NCBI GenBank assembly: GCA_963824345.1
Contig: CAWGOZ010000023.1
Location: forward strand, 434,001 to 498,000
Origin: Palsa-89 sp963824345
Lineage (GTDB): Bacteria; Acidobacteriota; Terriglobia; Bryobacterales; Bryobacteraceae
Reading direction: 5' to 3'
DNA: 64,000 bases
This document shows positions 44,032 to 54,020 of this stretch, piece by piece. The notes beneath the pieces are model-generated. The model saw nothing but the letters and a program-made list of their open reading frames with translations. It did not search any database and was not told the DNA's origin. The position numbers were made by a program, and so were the translations under genes. Within the stretch, counting starts at the first letter, position 1. Every line of letters starts with the position of its first letter.

Positions 44032-44756
44032 GCAAACTAAGGCTATTGGACCTGGCGCTGTTGGTCCTGGCAGGACTGCTGGGCTGGCAGGTGCGCCGCG
44101 AGTGGATCGATTCTCACGCCCGCGCCCTAGCCTTGCTGCAGGGCGGCCTGCCGCCGTCCAAAGTGCCCGGTCTGGCGCCGCTGGACAAAGTCGATCCCCC
44201 CACCTCGGCAGCCTACGCCGAGGTTGCCACCAAGAATCTGTTCTCGGCGGATCGCAATCCCAACGTCATTGTCGATCCCCCCAAGCCCGAGCCCGAAAAG
44301 CCTCCGCCTCCGTTTCCCGTGGCCCACGGCGTCATGATGTGGGAGGGCGTTCCGCCCACCATCGTGCTCAGCGAAAAGGCCGGAGGACCGCAGAAAGGCT
44401 ACCAGGCCGGCCAGTCCATCGGCCAATGGAAGCTGCTTTCGGTGGATAACAGCTATGTCGATCTCGAGTGGGACGGCAAGGAGTTCAAGAAGCGCATCGA
44501 CGAGCTCATCGTTCGGACACCGATTGCCGACGACTCGGAGCCGGCCGCTTCCAAATCCAAGGGGGCTCGGCCCAAACCTGCCGCCCCACCGCCTTCCTCG
44601 GGTTCGCGTTCCGGTCCCGGTGTTGACGTGGGCGGGGGGCTGAAGGGCTGCGTACCGGGCGACGCATCGCCGGACGGCACGGTTGTGGACGGCATGAAGA
44701 AAGTGGTTACCGCGACACCGTTTGGAAACGGATGCCGCTGGGAGCCCGCTAAATGA
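44028..44756 (+). CDS. GspC-like connector with TPFG...W C-terminus
   Basis: 242 residues from TTG 44028 (overlap with gspM). N-terminal helix LDLALLVLAGLLGWQVRREW, linker, then a GspC/PilP homology-region-like domain with KNLFSADRNPNVIVD and HGVMMWEGVPPTIVLSEKAG. That domain would bind the secretin N0 domain and connect it with GspL/M. The C-terminal 90 residues are unusual: a Pro/Ser linker and a last block KKVVTATPFGNGCRWEPA, which shares its TPFG...W core with the next protein. Confidence 0.72.
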   Translation: MSKLRLLDLALLVLAGLLGWQVRREWIDSHARALALLQGGLPPSKVPGLAPLDKVDPPTSAAYAEVATKNLFSADRNPNVIVDPPKPEPEKPPPPFPVAHGVMMWEGVPPTIVLSEKAGGPQKGYQAGQSIGQWKLLSVDNSYVDLEWDGKEFKKRIDELIVRTPIADDSEPAASKSKGARPKPAAPPPSSGSRSGPGVDVGGGLKGCVPGDASPDGTVVDGMKKVVTATPFGNGCRWEPAK

Positions 44757-45334
44757 AGAAGAGACGAGGAAGCATGAAGATCATCACACTCACCCTGTTC
44801 GCCGCGGCAGTCGGAATGGCGCAGAGTCAATCCAGCACGCCCGCCGCGGCAACTCCCGCTGGAACAGCCGCAGCGTCCAAAGCCGCGGCCAAGGCCCCGT
44901 CCAACGCCCCAGACAAGAAGCCGCCGCAACCGTCCAAGCCGTCGCCCGGCCAAAAGACCGGCGAGCAATCCATCCCAGCCGGAGCGGCGCTGGTTGAACC
45001 CTTTCTGTACCGTTATACGGACTCCAGCGGCAAGACCTGGATGTATCGTCAGACGCCTTTCGGTGTTTCCAAGTGGGAAGAGTCATCGATTCCGGCTCCC
45101 CAAGCCCCTGTCGCTAAGAGCGAGCCGGTGGTCGTCACGGACCTGGGCGACAGCGTCCGTTTTGAAAAGAAAACTCCCTTTGGCGCTGGGACCTGGGTAC
45201 GCAAGAAGACCGAACTGAACGACGAAGAGAAAGCACTAGTGGATGGCTCCAGTCCCTCTAGCGAGCCATCCTCTTCACTCTCGAAATCTGCGAACGCGCC
45301 GATCGCCGACGACACCAAAAAAGAGGACAAATAG
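44753..45334 (+). CDS. Small secreted TPFG...W-repeat protein between gspC and gspD
   Basis: 193 residues if ATG 44753 (ATGA overlap) is used; ATG 44774 has the better ribosome site (GAGGAAG) and would begin directly at the signal peptide MKIITLTLFAAAVGMAQ. After an Ala/Pro/Lys-rich low-complexity stretch come two copies of a short motif, WMYRQTPFGVSKWEES and VRFEKKTPFGAGTWVRKK. A related block ends the GspC-like protein. The tail is Ser-rich. I know no T2SS component of this type; its place inside the operon suggests an accessory to the secretin or connector. It overlaps gspD by 1 bp (TAGTG). Confidence 0.65.
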   Translation: MKKRRGSMKIITLTLFAAAVGMAQSQSSTPAAATPAGTAAASKAAAKAPSNAPDKKPPQPSKPSPGQKTGEQSIPAGAALVEPFLYRYTDSSGKTWMYRQTPFGVSKWEESSIPAPQAPVAKSEPVVVTDLGDSVRFEKKTPFGAGTWVRKKTELNDEEKALVDGSSPSSEPSSSLSKSANAPIADDTKKEDK

Positions 45335-47766
45335 TGCGATTGCTATATTGGCTACGCGCGGCCGGAATCGCAGCGGCCCTCTGTGTGGAAGCTTTTTCCC
45401 AGCAGGCGCCGCCGCCACCGCCAAATTCCGGGCCTGTTTTCCCGGGATTCACCCAGGTGCCCCGACAGGTTCCGAATCAGTCGGCGCCAAGCACTCCGCC
45501 TTCGCCCGGCGCCACGCAGCCGCCAAGCACTCCGCCTTCGCCCGGCGCCACGCCCCCGCCCGGCACCACGCCGGCCCAAGTCCAAACCCCGCGAATTGCC
45601 AATCCGCCCACCATTTACGGGGGACTCTCGCTAAATAATGCTTCGCTCACCGAGGTGATCGATTTGCTGGCTCGCCAGCTCAAAATCAATTACATTCTGG
45701 ACCCGCGCGTCAAAGGCGGAGTGATCCTGAACACCTACGGCGAGACCAAGGACATCGATACCCGCTCGCTGCTTGAAACCATTCTGCGGATTAACGGATT
45801 CGGCATGGTAAAGCAAGGCGACCTGTATCGCATCGTGCCCCTCTCCGATATTTCTCATCTGCCGGTGCCGCCCGAGACCAAGACCGATTCCAGCACCATT
45901 CCCGCAGACGACCAGACCATGCTCAATCTGGTGTTCCTCAAGTACGTGACCGCGGATGAACTGGTGAAAGTGCTGGAGCCGTTCATCGGGGAGAACGCGC
46001 GCATCTATACTTATGCGGCCGCCAACTTGCTGCTGATTCTCGACAGCCGAAGAAACATGCGCCGCATGATGGATCTGGTGGCGATGTTCGACAGCGATCA
46101 GATCGCCAACCAGCGCGTGCATGTATTTCCCGTAAAATACGGACGGCCTACCGATATTGCCAAGGAGCTGGACAACATCGTCAAGTCCATCGCGCTTTCG
46201 GAGAAGAATTCGCCTATCAAGTTTCTTCCCATCGATCGCATCAACACCATTATCGCGGTGGCACCGAATCCAGGCGCATTCACCGAAGTGCAAACCTGGC
46301 TGGACAAGCTGGACATTCCCATCAAGGCAGCGGCGGGCGGAATTAAGGACTACGTTTATCGCGTGCATTACGGCGAAGCCCAGACCATGGCCTGTTCCAT
46401 CCAGGCCCTGTATGGCCAGCTTTCCGGTTTTGGCGGCTATGGCGGATTCGGCGGTCCGCAGTCCTCCATCATGATGTGCATGCAATCGAGCCAGCTGGGA
46501 GGAGGCGGAGGAGGAGGTGGTGGCGGCGCCTTTGGTGGCGGCGTGTATGGTGGCGGCGCCTTGGGAGGCGGCGGTGGTGGGTTCGGCGGTCTTTATGGTG
46601 GCGGCGGGTACGGCGGGGGATACGGCGGTGGGTATGGCGGTGGGTATGGCCCTGGCGGCTATGGTGGCGGCGGGTACGGATATGGGGGTTATGGCGGCGG
46701 GTTCGGAGGTGGGGCGGGTTATGGCAATCCCTTTGGCGGCGGGGCAATTAATCCCACCACTGGGCTCCCGGCGGGGGGCGCAGCTGGCGCGGCGGCCGCA
46801 GCGGGCGGCGATCTCACCGGCCAGTACCTCGGCAACGCTGCCTTCGGCGGCGCTCTGCGCGGTCCGCGCGTAATCGCGAATCCAATGAACAACACCTTGC
46901 TCATTCAAGCCACCGCACAAGAATACGAGAGCATCGAGGAGTTGATCCGGGAGCTGGATGTCCCGCCGCGTCAGGTTCTCATCGAAGCAAAGATCTACTC
47001 CATCGATTTGAACTACGCCTTCTCGAGCGACATCACGGCCACGTTGCAGTCTTTGGCTGGAACCGCTGGAACGTCCACGACAGCCTCGTTGGTAGGAGGG
47101 TTGGCCGCGGGCGGTGGCAGCGTCGGTCTTTCGGCCGCTATGCTGGTCGGAAAGAGCCGCGAGCTCCTGGGTACGGTGACCTTAATGGAATCGGAGAGCC
47201 GTGCCAAGGTTCTTTCCGCTCCCGCGGTCATCGCCACCGACAGTATTCCTGCTTCAATCAGCGTTGGCACCACGGTTCCCACGCTATCCAGCTCAACTGC
47301 CAGCGGAATCACGGGGTCGGTGACAACCGGCGTCTCCAATACCAGTACCGGAATCGGACTCAATATCACGGCTCGCGTAACGCCCAGTGGCATCGTGACT
47401 CTGATCATCAATCAGAACATCAGCGATCCCCAGCAAACCACCGCCGCAACCTCGGGGAGTACGATCGCCTCTCCCTCTTTCGCCACCAAGTCCATATCCA
47501 CCCAGGTTACCGTTCAGGACGGCGACACCATCGCGATCGGCGGTATGATCCAGGAAACCACCACTTCGTCGGTGCAAGGCATCCCGGTGCTGGATCGCAT
47601 CCCCTACATCGGCGGCTTGTTTGGGGCTAAGACGTATGGTAAAGACCGCTCCGAGTTGATTATGTTCCTGACCCCTCACGTGATCTTCGACAGCAACCAG
47701 ATGATCGACGCCACCGATGAGCTCCGGGATAAGATTAAACTGCTCCGCAAGGACGTCAAGGAGTAG
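45334..47766 (+). CDS. gspD: Type II secretion outer-membrane secretin GspD
   Basis: 810 residues from GTG 45334. Signal peptide, then a Pro-rich linker with a 36-bp tandem repeat (STPPSPGAT twice, 45486-45557). N0 domain (LSLNNASLTEVIDLLARQL), N1 (LNLVFLKYVTADELVKVLEP) and N2/N3 follow. The N3 region is interrupted by a run of about 100 mostly Gly and Tyr residues (nt 46495-46820). The secretin core is intact: VLIEAKIYSIDLNYAF, ESRAKVLSAPAVIATD, IGLNITARVTPSGIVTLIIN, VQDGDTIAIGGMIQETTT and VPVLDRIPYIGGLFG. It forms the channel in the outer membrane. The stop is followed by about 540 bp without a gene. Confidence 0.93.
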   Translation: MRLLYWLRAAGIAAALCVEAFSQQAPPPPPNSGPVFPGFTQVPRQVPNQSAPSTPPSPGATQPPSTPPSPGATPPPGTTPAQVQTPRIANPPTIYGGLSLNNASLTEVIDLLARQLKINYILDPRVKGGVILNTYGETKDIDTRSLLETILRINGFGMVKQGDLYRIVPLSDISHLPVPPETKTDSSTIPADDQTMLNLVFLKYVTADELVKVLEPFIGENARIYTYAAANLLLILDSRRNMRRMMDLVAMFDSDQIANQRVHVFPVKYGRPTDIAKELDNIVKSIALSEKNSPIKFLPIDRINTIIAVAPNPGAFTEVQTWLDKLDIPIKAAAGGIKDYVYRVHYGEAQTMACSIQALYGQLSGFGGYGGFGGPQSSIMMCMQSSQLGGGGGGGGGGAFGGGVYGGGALGGGGGGFGGLYGGGGYGGGYGGGYGGGYGPGGYGGGGYGYGGYGGGFGGGAGYGNPFGGGAINPTTGLPAGGAAGAAAAAGGDLTGQYLGNAAFGGALRGPRVIANPMNNTLLIQATAQEYESIEELIRELDVPPRQVLIEAKIYSIDLNYAFSSDITATLQSLAGTAGTSTTASLVGGLAAGGGSVGLSAAMLVGKSRELLGTVTLMESESRAKVLSAPAVIATDSIPASISVGTTVPTLSSSTASGITGSVTTGVSNTSTGIGLNITARVTPSGIVTLIINQNISDPQQTTAATSGSTIASPSFATKSISTQVTVQDGDTIAIGGMIQETTTSSVQGIPVLDRIPYIGGLFGAKTYGKDRSELIMFLTPHVIFDSNQMIDATDELRDKIKLLRKDVKE

Positions 47767-48305
47767 GACCGGGAATGCGGAGTTAAGTTCCACAAAACAA
47801 ACAGGGCCCGACCGGGCACCTGCCCTAGACAGCCCCGAGATCCTCAGTGAGCCCTGTATCCTCGCCATTCGATGCCGGTTCTTACCGTTGGCTGGAAATC
47901 ATTGACTTAGTGTATGTGCTGTGATTCAATGGTTCGCTGGTAAGACTTCGAATTAGAAGACCAGTTGGTTGTCGGATCAACAGTTTACGCTTGACTTGTT
48001 ACGGTCGCTAGTGTTATGAATGATTGACTGCGTCCGAACGGGTTTGTCGGCATTCATTCTTTGAGGCATGAATCCCGCGAGCACAAATATAGAGATAAGA
48101 GAAGTTTAAGAAAAACAAGTTGAGCTGGATGGAGACACTGAAGCAAGATCGGGCAGGCAGGGCGGCAGGGCCATTGAGGCTTCTATTGGCGCTAGGTTTG
48201 ATCGGCTGAGATTTCAAAATTCTTCATGACGAGCGTTTACCGAAGGCTCAGGTTGAAAAAAGAACTTCCATCAATTCAAATTCAGACTTTCACAAGGAGA
48301 AGGAA
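47767..48305. other. Gene-free interval with candidate promoters
   Basis: More AT-rich than its surroundings, with no convincing frame. ACAGGGC (47801) and GCCCTGT (47851) form a long-range inverted repeat that might end gspD transcription. Two weak promoter candidates point at the next gene: TTGACT 47902-47907 with TTCAAT 47925-47930 (17-bp spacer), and TTGACT 47991-47996 with TATGAA 48015-48020 (18-bp spacer). Either would give a 5' leader of 270-370 nt, long enough for a regulatory structure, though I cannot recognise one. An AAGGAGAAGGAA ribosome site precedes the next start. Confidence 0.5.
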
Positions 48306-50318
48306 ATGGTAGATTTTCGCAAATTGCTTATGGCGTTTGCCGCAGCGGCCCTGCTGTTCGGTTTGGGTAGCGTTGCGGACGCACAGAGTACGTCTTTTAT
48401 TTGCAACGCAACCGCTGGCAATCCCCACATCGTTCGCTCGGAGGGCGTCGCGGAATTGGTTGGCGATCTGGTTTTGAACTGCACCGGTGGCGTACCTACC
48501 ACTGCAGGTAACACGATTCAACCGACCAACGTGCAAATCAATTTGAACACCAACGTAACCAGCCGCCTTACGGGCACCGCCGGCAGTGTGGATTCGGAAG
48601 CGATTCTTTCGATTGACGAGCCCTTCCCGGGTCCCAACGGCACCACCGGTCAAACCCCGTTCCCAACTACTGCAACTCCGGTGCCTGGCGCAACCACTAC
48701 CCAACTTGGTTGCCTTGCCGACGGTCTGTCATCTTGCCTGACTGTCACCAGCCTGGGTGCCGGGTTTGGCGCCGCCGGTTCGTATAATGGATCGCCCGGC
48801 CACCCCAACATCTTTCAGGGCATCTTGAATGGCGGCTTTTCCCAGGTCAACTGGCAAGGTGTGCCGATTGACGCTCCTGGTACTACGGTCACTCGCATCA
48901 TCCGCATCACCAATGTTCGCGCCAACGCTTCCCAGCTGGCTGGCGGAACAACTTCGTCGCTCATTCCAATCACCATTACGGAGCTGATCGGCGTCAGCGG
49001 TTCTCAGACCATTATTATCAACAACCCGTTGCAGACGGTTGCTCTGATTGAAAGAGGCTTGATTGGTTCGATCAACCCGCCCGTCGGCCCGGTAAGCTAT
49101 CAACAGTGCAACAGCCTGAATCTATCCTTGCTGGATATATCTGCTGTCGGAGTTTCAGCTGGTCCGATCATTCTCTCAGCAACGGAGGGTTTTGCCGCTT
49201 CCTTCAAGTCGGTGTCTTACTTTGGGGAAATCGGCACGGCCTACTATGCTGAACAGGATGTTTTAGGGTACTCGTATTTCACCGAGTCCGGGTGGATCCC
49301 CTATGACGTCAGTGGGCTCGACCAAAGCGGCCGTGTTATCGGTTTGGCCGATACAGGGACAGAAATTACGTTCAGCTTGGCTGGGATCCAATCGGGAGCC
49401 AGTCTGTTCGTCCCGAACGAAGTTTTCCTAGTTGGGCCGACCGGAATTTATACTGGCGGAAGAGCGTATCTAGTGACCTCGTTAACCAGCCCCTATGAGT
49501 ACAACCCAGGGTCGGTCAGCGGCACCACCCAGCTTACCGTCACCGCAGGCACCGCGGCTGCAACATACGTTATTTTCTATCCCGACCCAACCATCGTCGA
49601 GAGCCTTAACGTACCGCTGTCCGTGGCTTATCAGACCACCAGCGCCACCGTGCCGGCTGCTAATGCACCGGGCACGTACGCCACTGCGGCGATTAACTTC
49701 GCGCCGCTATCCACGGTTGGCACCGCCACCGCCGGACCGGTCCCACGCTTCACCCAGAACTATCCGGCAGCGTCGGCTTTCGCCATCACGCCTTGCACGT
49801 GCAACCTGCTGTTCCCGTTCGTTACCAACCAGGCAGGTTTTGACACTGGCATCGCTATCGCCAATACAACGACCGACCCATATAATACCGTTGCCCAAAC
49901 TGGCACAATAACCTTGAATTACTATGGCAACACTCCTGGAACTACCGCTGGAGTGGCGCCGTACACCACGCAGGCCGCAGTGCCGACCGGTCAGGAACTG
50001 GTCTTCACGCTCAGCAATGGCGGCGGCGTCCCAGGTGGTAGCGCCCCGTCGGTCGCCGTACCGGCAACTGCGGGCTTCCAGGGCTACATCATCGCTCAGG
50101 CCAACTTCCAGTACTGCCACGGCTTCGCCTTCATCAGCGACACCGGCGCCCAGAAGCTGGCCGAAGGTTATCTGGCGATCAGCCTGGATGCGCCTTACTT
50201 CCCGTCGTATTCGGTTACCCTCTACGGGGGAGACGGATACTTCACTGGCACGTCAACGCCAAATGCGCCCACCGGTCTCAATCGGACTGGCAACGGAGGC
50301 GAGAACGGGGGACACTAG
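48306..50318 (+). CDS. Large secreted protein of unknown function
   Basis: 670 residues from ATG 48306 with a strong ribosome site. Signal peptide LLMAFAAAALLFGLGSVADA. The mature protein is rich in Thr, Ser, Gly and Asn and poor in Lys, in beta-strand-like segments, with a few Cys (ICNATAG, LNCTGG, ITPCTCNLLFPFVTN, QYCHGF) that could form disulfides. VTNQAGFDTGIAIANTT and GYIIAQANFQYCHGFAFISD look like a repeated adhesion or surface-layer type domain at the C-terminus. I do not recognise the family by name. It follows the T2SS locus with its own promoter region and has its own strong terminator. Confidence 0.7.
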   Translation: MVDFRKLLMAFAAAALLFGLGSVADAQSTSFICNATAGNPHIVRSEGVAELVGDLVLNCTGGVPTTAGNTIQPTNVQINLNTNVTSRLTGTAGSVDSEAILSIDEPFPGPNGTTGQTPFPTTATPVPGATTTQLGCLADGLSSCLTVTSLGAGFGAAGSYNGSPGHPNIFQGILNGGFSQVNWQGVPIDAPGTTVTRIIRITNVRANASQLAGGTTSSLIPITITELIGVSGSQTIIINNPLQTVALIERGLIGSINPPVGPVSYQQCNSLNLSLLDISAVGVSAGPIILSATEGFAASFKSVSYFGEIGTAYYAEQDVLGYSYFTESGWIPYDVSGLDQSGRVIGLADTGTEITFSLAGIQSGASLFVPNEVFLVGPTGIYTGGRAYLVTSLTSPYEYNPGSVSGTTQLTVTAGTAAATYVIFYPDPTIVESLNVPLSVAYQTTSATVPAANAPGTYATAAINFAPLSTVGTATAGPVPRFTQNYPAASAFAITPCTCNLLFPFVTNQAGFDTGIAIANTTTDPYNTVAQTGTITLNYYGNTPGTTAGVAPYTTQAAVPTGQELVFTLSNGGGVPGGSAPSVAVPATAGFQGYIIAQANFQYCHGFAFISDTGAQKLAEGYLAISLDAPYFPSYSVTLYGGDGYFTGTSTPNAPTGLNRTGNGGENGGH

Positions 50319-50347
50319 ACCCGTAGGTTAGCTAGTTCAACACAAAA

Positions 50348-50376
50348 GGGGGAGCTTCGGCTCCCCCTATTTTATT
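50348..50376 (+). terminator. Strong intrinsic terminator
   Basis: GGGGGAGC, loop TTCG, GCTCCCCC (perfect 8-bp stem with an extra-stable UUCG tetraloop), followed by TATTTTATTT. It closes the transcript of the large secreted protein. The A run on the left (CACAAAA) could let it act on the other strand as well. Confidence 0.93.
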
Positions 50377-50500
50377 TCTGGTCAGATCTGCTTCGATGGT
50401 CCGCTGCTTTCCGCTAGAATAGGGAAGATAGCGTACGCGTATTGTGGTACGCTGCTACTGCGTTTCCTTCCGCGTCCGAAAAACCCAAGAGAGGTTCTAC

Positions 50501-53500
50501 ATGCTCACAAGAGTACTCGTGCTCTGCGCCTTTGGCTTTGCTGCGGGAGCCACGTCGGCCCAAGCGCAGGACGTATTCGTGCTCCCCGGCGCTGGCTCCA
50601 GCAGCGAACTGGTGTCTCCGTTCACGGCCAGTCCACTTTCGGTGATCAGCACGTTTAACTCGGGAATGGGGGCGTTCCTGACTCTGACGACGCCAGACGG
50701 CACCAAGTTTTATACAATCGCGGACTCAACAGGGCAGACTATCACCTCTACCGACGCCAACTTCTTGAATCCCGTGAATGTGGCAAATCTTCCAGCGCCC
50801 GCTACGGCGGCCGTCATAACACCGGACGGGAGCGTGCTGGCTGTAGCGGCCGGGGCGCTGTATTTGTTCAATACCACCACGAATGCGCAGACCCTGACAG
50901 GAGGCTTCAGTCAAGGGCCTGGAATCCACACGTTTGATGTGGCTGCCAGTCTGAATGCTAGCGCGCTCTATCTATTGGGCTCTACCCCCTCGGGAGCCAG
51001 CCAATTGACGGCTTTTGACATCGCCACCGGTTCGGCGGCGGTGAACCTGGCCATCCCACAGCCTGCAACGGCCGTTACCGTCGGTCCGAATGGGCTGGTA
51101 TATGTGAGCCTCCCGGACCAGATTCTGGAGCTCGATCCCAGGACCCTGAAGACTACGCCAGGCGGCGCTATCGCGGTGAGCGGCACGCCTGGCCGCCTTG
51201 TTTTCACTCCCGACGGGCAATACGCCGTGACCACTAACCAAACTCTACTCGCCAGTTCCACTCTCCTGATCGTCGCGTTAAGCACTCACGCAGTCACGGC
51301 GCCCGACCTCGGCTTGCCGCTACTGGGCAACCTCTCCATCACCGGTATCGACAGCGTTGGCGGATTTGCCAATGGAAGCGTCTATGAAATTACAATCTCT
51401 AATACAGTTTCTGCCTCGGTCTTTCAGGTTCCCGGCTTCGGCATTCTGGGATTCACCGCTTCCAACGAAGTTCCGACCCCTGCAAATCCGACCGTCCATA
51501 ACCTGTACGCCGTAACCACCAGTTTCTTGTACCGGATTTCTCCGGCCACCGACGACATCGTTGATCGGTATCCGCTGGAAAGCTCTGTCAGCCCCGGGGC
51601 TCTCTCCTTCACCGCCCCAGCGCTTCTTGCTCCGGCGTCGAGCCCAGCTACTCTCCTGACCTATGGAACGAACCAAACGGTGCCGCCCAGCACCAGCTCC
51701 GAGCCTCTTGTTGTCCAGGTGTTGGACGTGAACAACCGCCCCATCAGAAATGTAAACGTTCAATTTGAAAGCAGCTCCACGGGCGCCACACTGTCCAGCA
51801 CCTCCGTCACCACGCTATCCAATGGCTATGCACTTACCTATTTGACCGCGCCCGCTGCGGTTGGGCCGATCACGGTGACCGCCACGGTGGGCTCTCTAAC
51901 GGCGAATTTCAACCTGAATGTGAGTACAGCCGGAGGCGCTAATGGTCCGGTCTTAACCATTCTGGCGGGTCAAGGACAGCTCCTGAACGCCGATACCAAT
52001 ACGGGCTTAGGAGTCGGATCGCCCTTAAAGGTCCTGGTTTCGGATTCCAAAGGAAACCCGCTAGCAGGAGTTCCCATTACCTTCTCCGTCCCCCCTGCCC
52101 TCGGGAGTATCGTGGTGAATGGTGTCGGGGGCACTTCCGTCAACAGCGGCGCCGATGGGACAGCCCAGGTTGATTTTCAAACCACCAATCTTCCCACCAA
52201 CACCAACGTCGGATATTTTCAAGCGTCGGTGACGGTAACCGCGGCGGTAAACGGCCAAGCCACCAACCCGGTCATCTTTTACATCACCACGGTGGGCGAA
52301 ATCCCGAGCCCGACGGTCCGTTTTTTGGCGCCGGCTCCAGGCGTCAAGTTGACGGGGCCCGCCGGAGGCATCCTGCCGGACGCGGTTACAGCCGCGGTTT
52401 ACTCCGATACTGGATGGCCCATACCCAATGTATCGTTGACTCTGAATGATGGAAATCTGGACCCGAGCGCCTATCCAACCGCGTCCTGTAACGCTCCAGC
52501 CGGACAGTTCGTGCTCACCAACACTTCCGGCCTCGCAACCTGCGATGTTCTATTCGGTCCGCGCGTCGGACCAGGGAGCTTCACTCCCGTGGTGGGATAT
52601 ACCGAATCGTCATTCTCAACTCAATTTATGGTCACGGCCGGCGCAGCCGCGGACGTGCAAATTACCCAGGGCAATAATCAAGTTGGCACTCCAGGCGAGA
52701 CATTGCCCCAAGCTTTGCTGATCAAGGTCACGGATGCTGATGGCAACGCCGTACCCAATATTCCGGTGACTTGGCAAGTGCTCACGGCTGGCGCAGTTAC
52801 CCTCAGAAATGCGACGACCACGACCGATAGCCTCGGGAGTGCTTCGGCAACCGCAATTCTGGGAAACATTGGAGGGGTTGCGCAAGTGCAGGTCACTGCC
52901 GGCAACGTGTCCGCGACCTTCAACTTAACGGTCAATATTCCCACCGCCGGCCTTCAAAAAGTAACCGGCGACAAGCAGAGCACCGTGGTCAATACCGCAT
53001 TCACGCTCCCGCTGACGGTGGCAGTCGTGGATTCAAGCGGTACCGGCATCGCGGGTGTATCAGTGAACTTCCAGGTAACCTCCGGCACGGCCACGCTGAG
53101 CTCTTCCTCAGCCACTACAGGTTCTAACGGACAGGCTTCCACTACCGTGACTGCCGGCGGAACCCCGGGAACCATCACCGTAAGCGCGACGTTCCGGCGG
53201 TTTCAGCGCGACATTCACTCTAACCGCGCGGCCTTCCGGCCCACAGAACATTACCATTGTGAACGGAGCGAGCTTCAACAAAGGTACCGGCGTCTCGCCG
53301 GGCGGAATCGCGACCATTAGCGGGACGGGATTTCTAACCGGTGTCACAGGATTGGTGACGGCCAATAACGCCGGAGGTTCGCTTCCCACTACCCTCGGCG
53401 GCGTCACCGTTAGTTTCGGCACTCCGGCTACCGTGGCGCCCATTTACTACGTTCTAAGCGCCAATGGAACCGATGAGGTCACAGTGCAGGTTCCCTTTGA

Positions 53501-53981
53501 AGTCCAGCCTGGGTCTTCGGTAGCCTTAACCCTGAGCGTAACCAATGGCGGCTCCGCTACCGTAATGATCCCCGTTAAACCTTTTGCGCCGGGCATCTTC
53601 ACCACCGTGTTCGACGGCAAGATCTATCCGGTGGTGCTGCGGCCCGACGGAAGCGTCGTAAGTCCCAATAACCCGGCCCAACTTGGCGAGGACCTCACCT
53701 TTTATGTAACGGGCCTGGGCCAAGTGATGCCGGCCGCCGTAACCGGTGAACCTGGCGTTTCCGGTCAATCCATTGTGGCCCCGCTCATCGTTGGGCTGAA
53801 CAATGGCGGCGTGCCGGTGATCTCCGCGGCATACGTCCCGGGGTCTATCGGGGTGTATGTGATTAAGATCCAGGTCCCCGCGGACACAAAAACAGGGCCT
53901 TACCAGCCGCTCGGCATCGTGGCGTTCGATTCCGCGAATAAAGCCTATTACGCGAACTCGACCTACCTTCCCATCGAGTGA
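50501..53981 (+). pseudogene. Secreted beta-propeller/Ig-like TIGR03437-type protein, frameshifted
   Basis: Starts ATG 50501 with a signal peptide (VLCAFGFAAGATSAQA). Residues about 25-370 repeat VYVSLPDQILELD- and LVFTPDGQYAVTT-type strands of a YVTN propeller. Three or four Big_1-like Ig domains follow (VVQVLDVNNRPIRNVNVQFE, LKVLVSDSKGNPLAGVPITF, LLIKVTDADGNAVPNIPVTW, LTVAVVDSSGTGIAGVSVNF). Near 53189-53195 the frame changes: frame 1 degenerates after TITVSAT and stops at 53320, while SGGFSATFTLTA continues in another frame to 53981. That frame carries ITIVNGASFNKGTGVSPGGI and the rest of a TIGR03437-like domain. The shift equals one extra or two missing bases. It may be an assembly error, so the intact protein would be about 1160 residues. 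Confidence 0.8.
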
Positions 53982-53999
53982 CGGCTTCGGCGGCGGGGA

Positions 54000-54020
54000 C
54001 CGCTACTTCTGAAGTAGCGG
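54000..54020. terminator. Hairpin between convergent genes
   Basis: CCGCTACTT, loop CTG, AAGTAGCGG: a perfect 9-bp stem sitting between the frameshifted secreted protein and the convergent unknown gene, whose TAG stop lies inside the stem. No T run follows on either strand, so its termination strength is uncertain. Confidence 0.5.

Noticed and set aside
45631..46920. 429-residue frame antisense to gspD
   Set aside because: Opposite the secretin, including Ala/Thr/Ile strings that are simply the complement of the glycine-rich repeat.
48014..48217. 67-residue minus-strand ORF in the gap after gspD
   Set aside because: No ribosome site, no family pattern, and composition like non-coding AT-rich DNA.
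47767..48305. Riboswitch in the leader of the large secreted protein
   Set aside because: Leader length would allow one, but I could not match any known consensus (for example cyclic-di-GMP, cobalamin or glycine).
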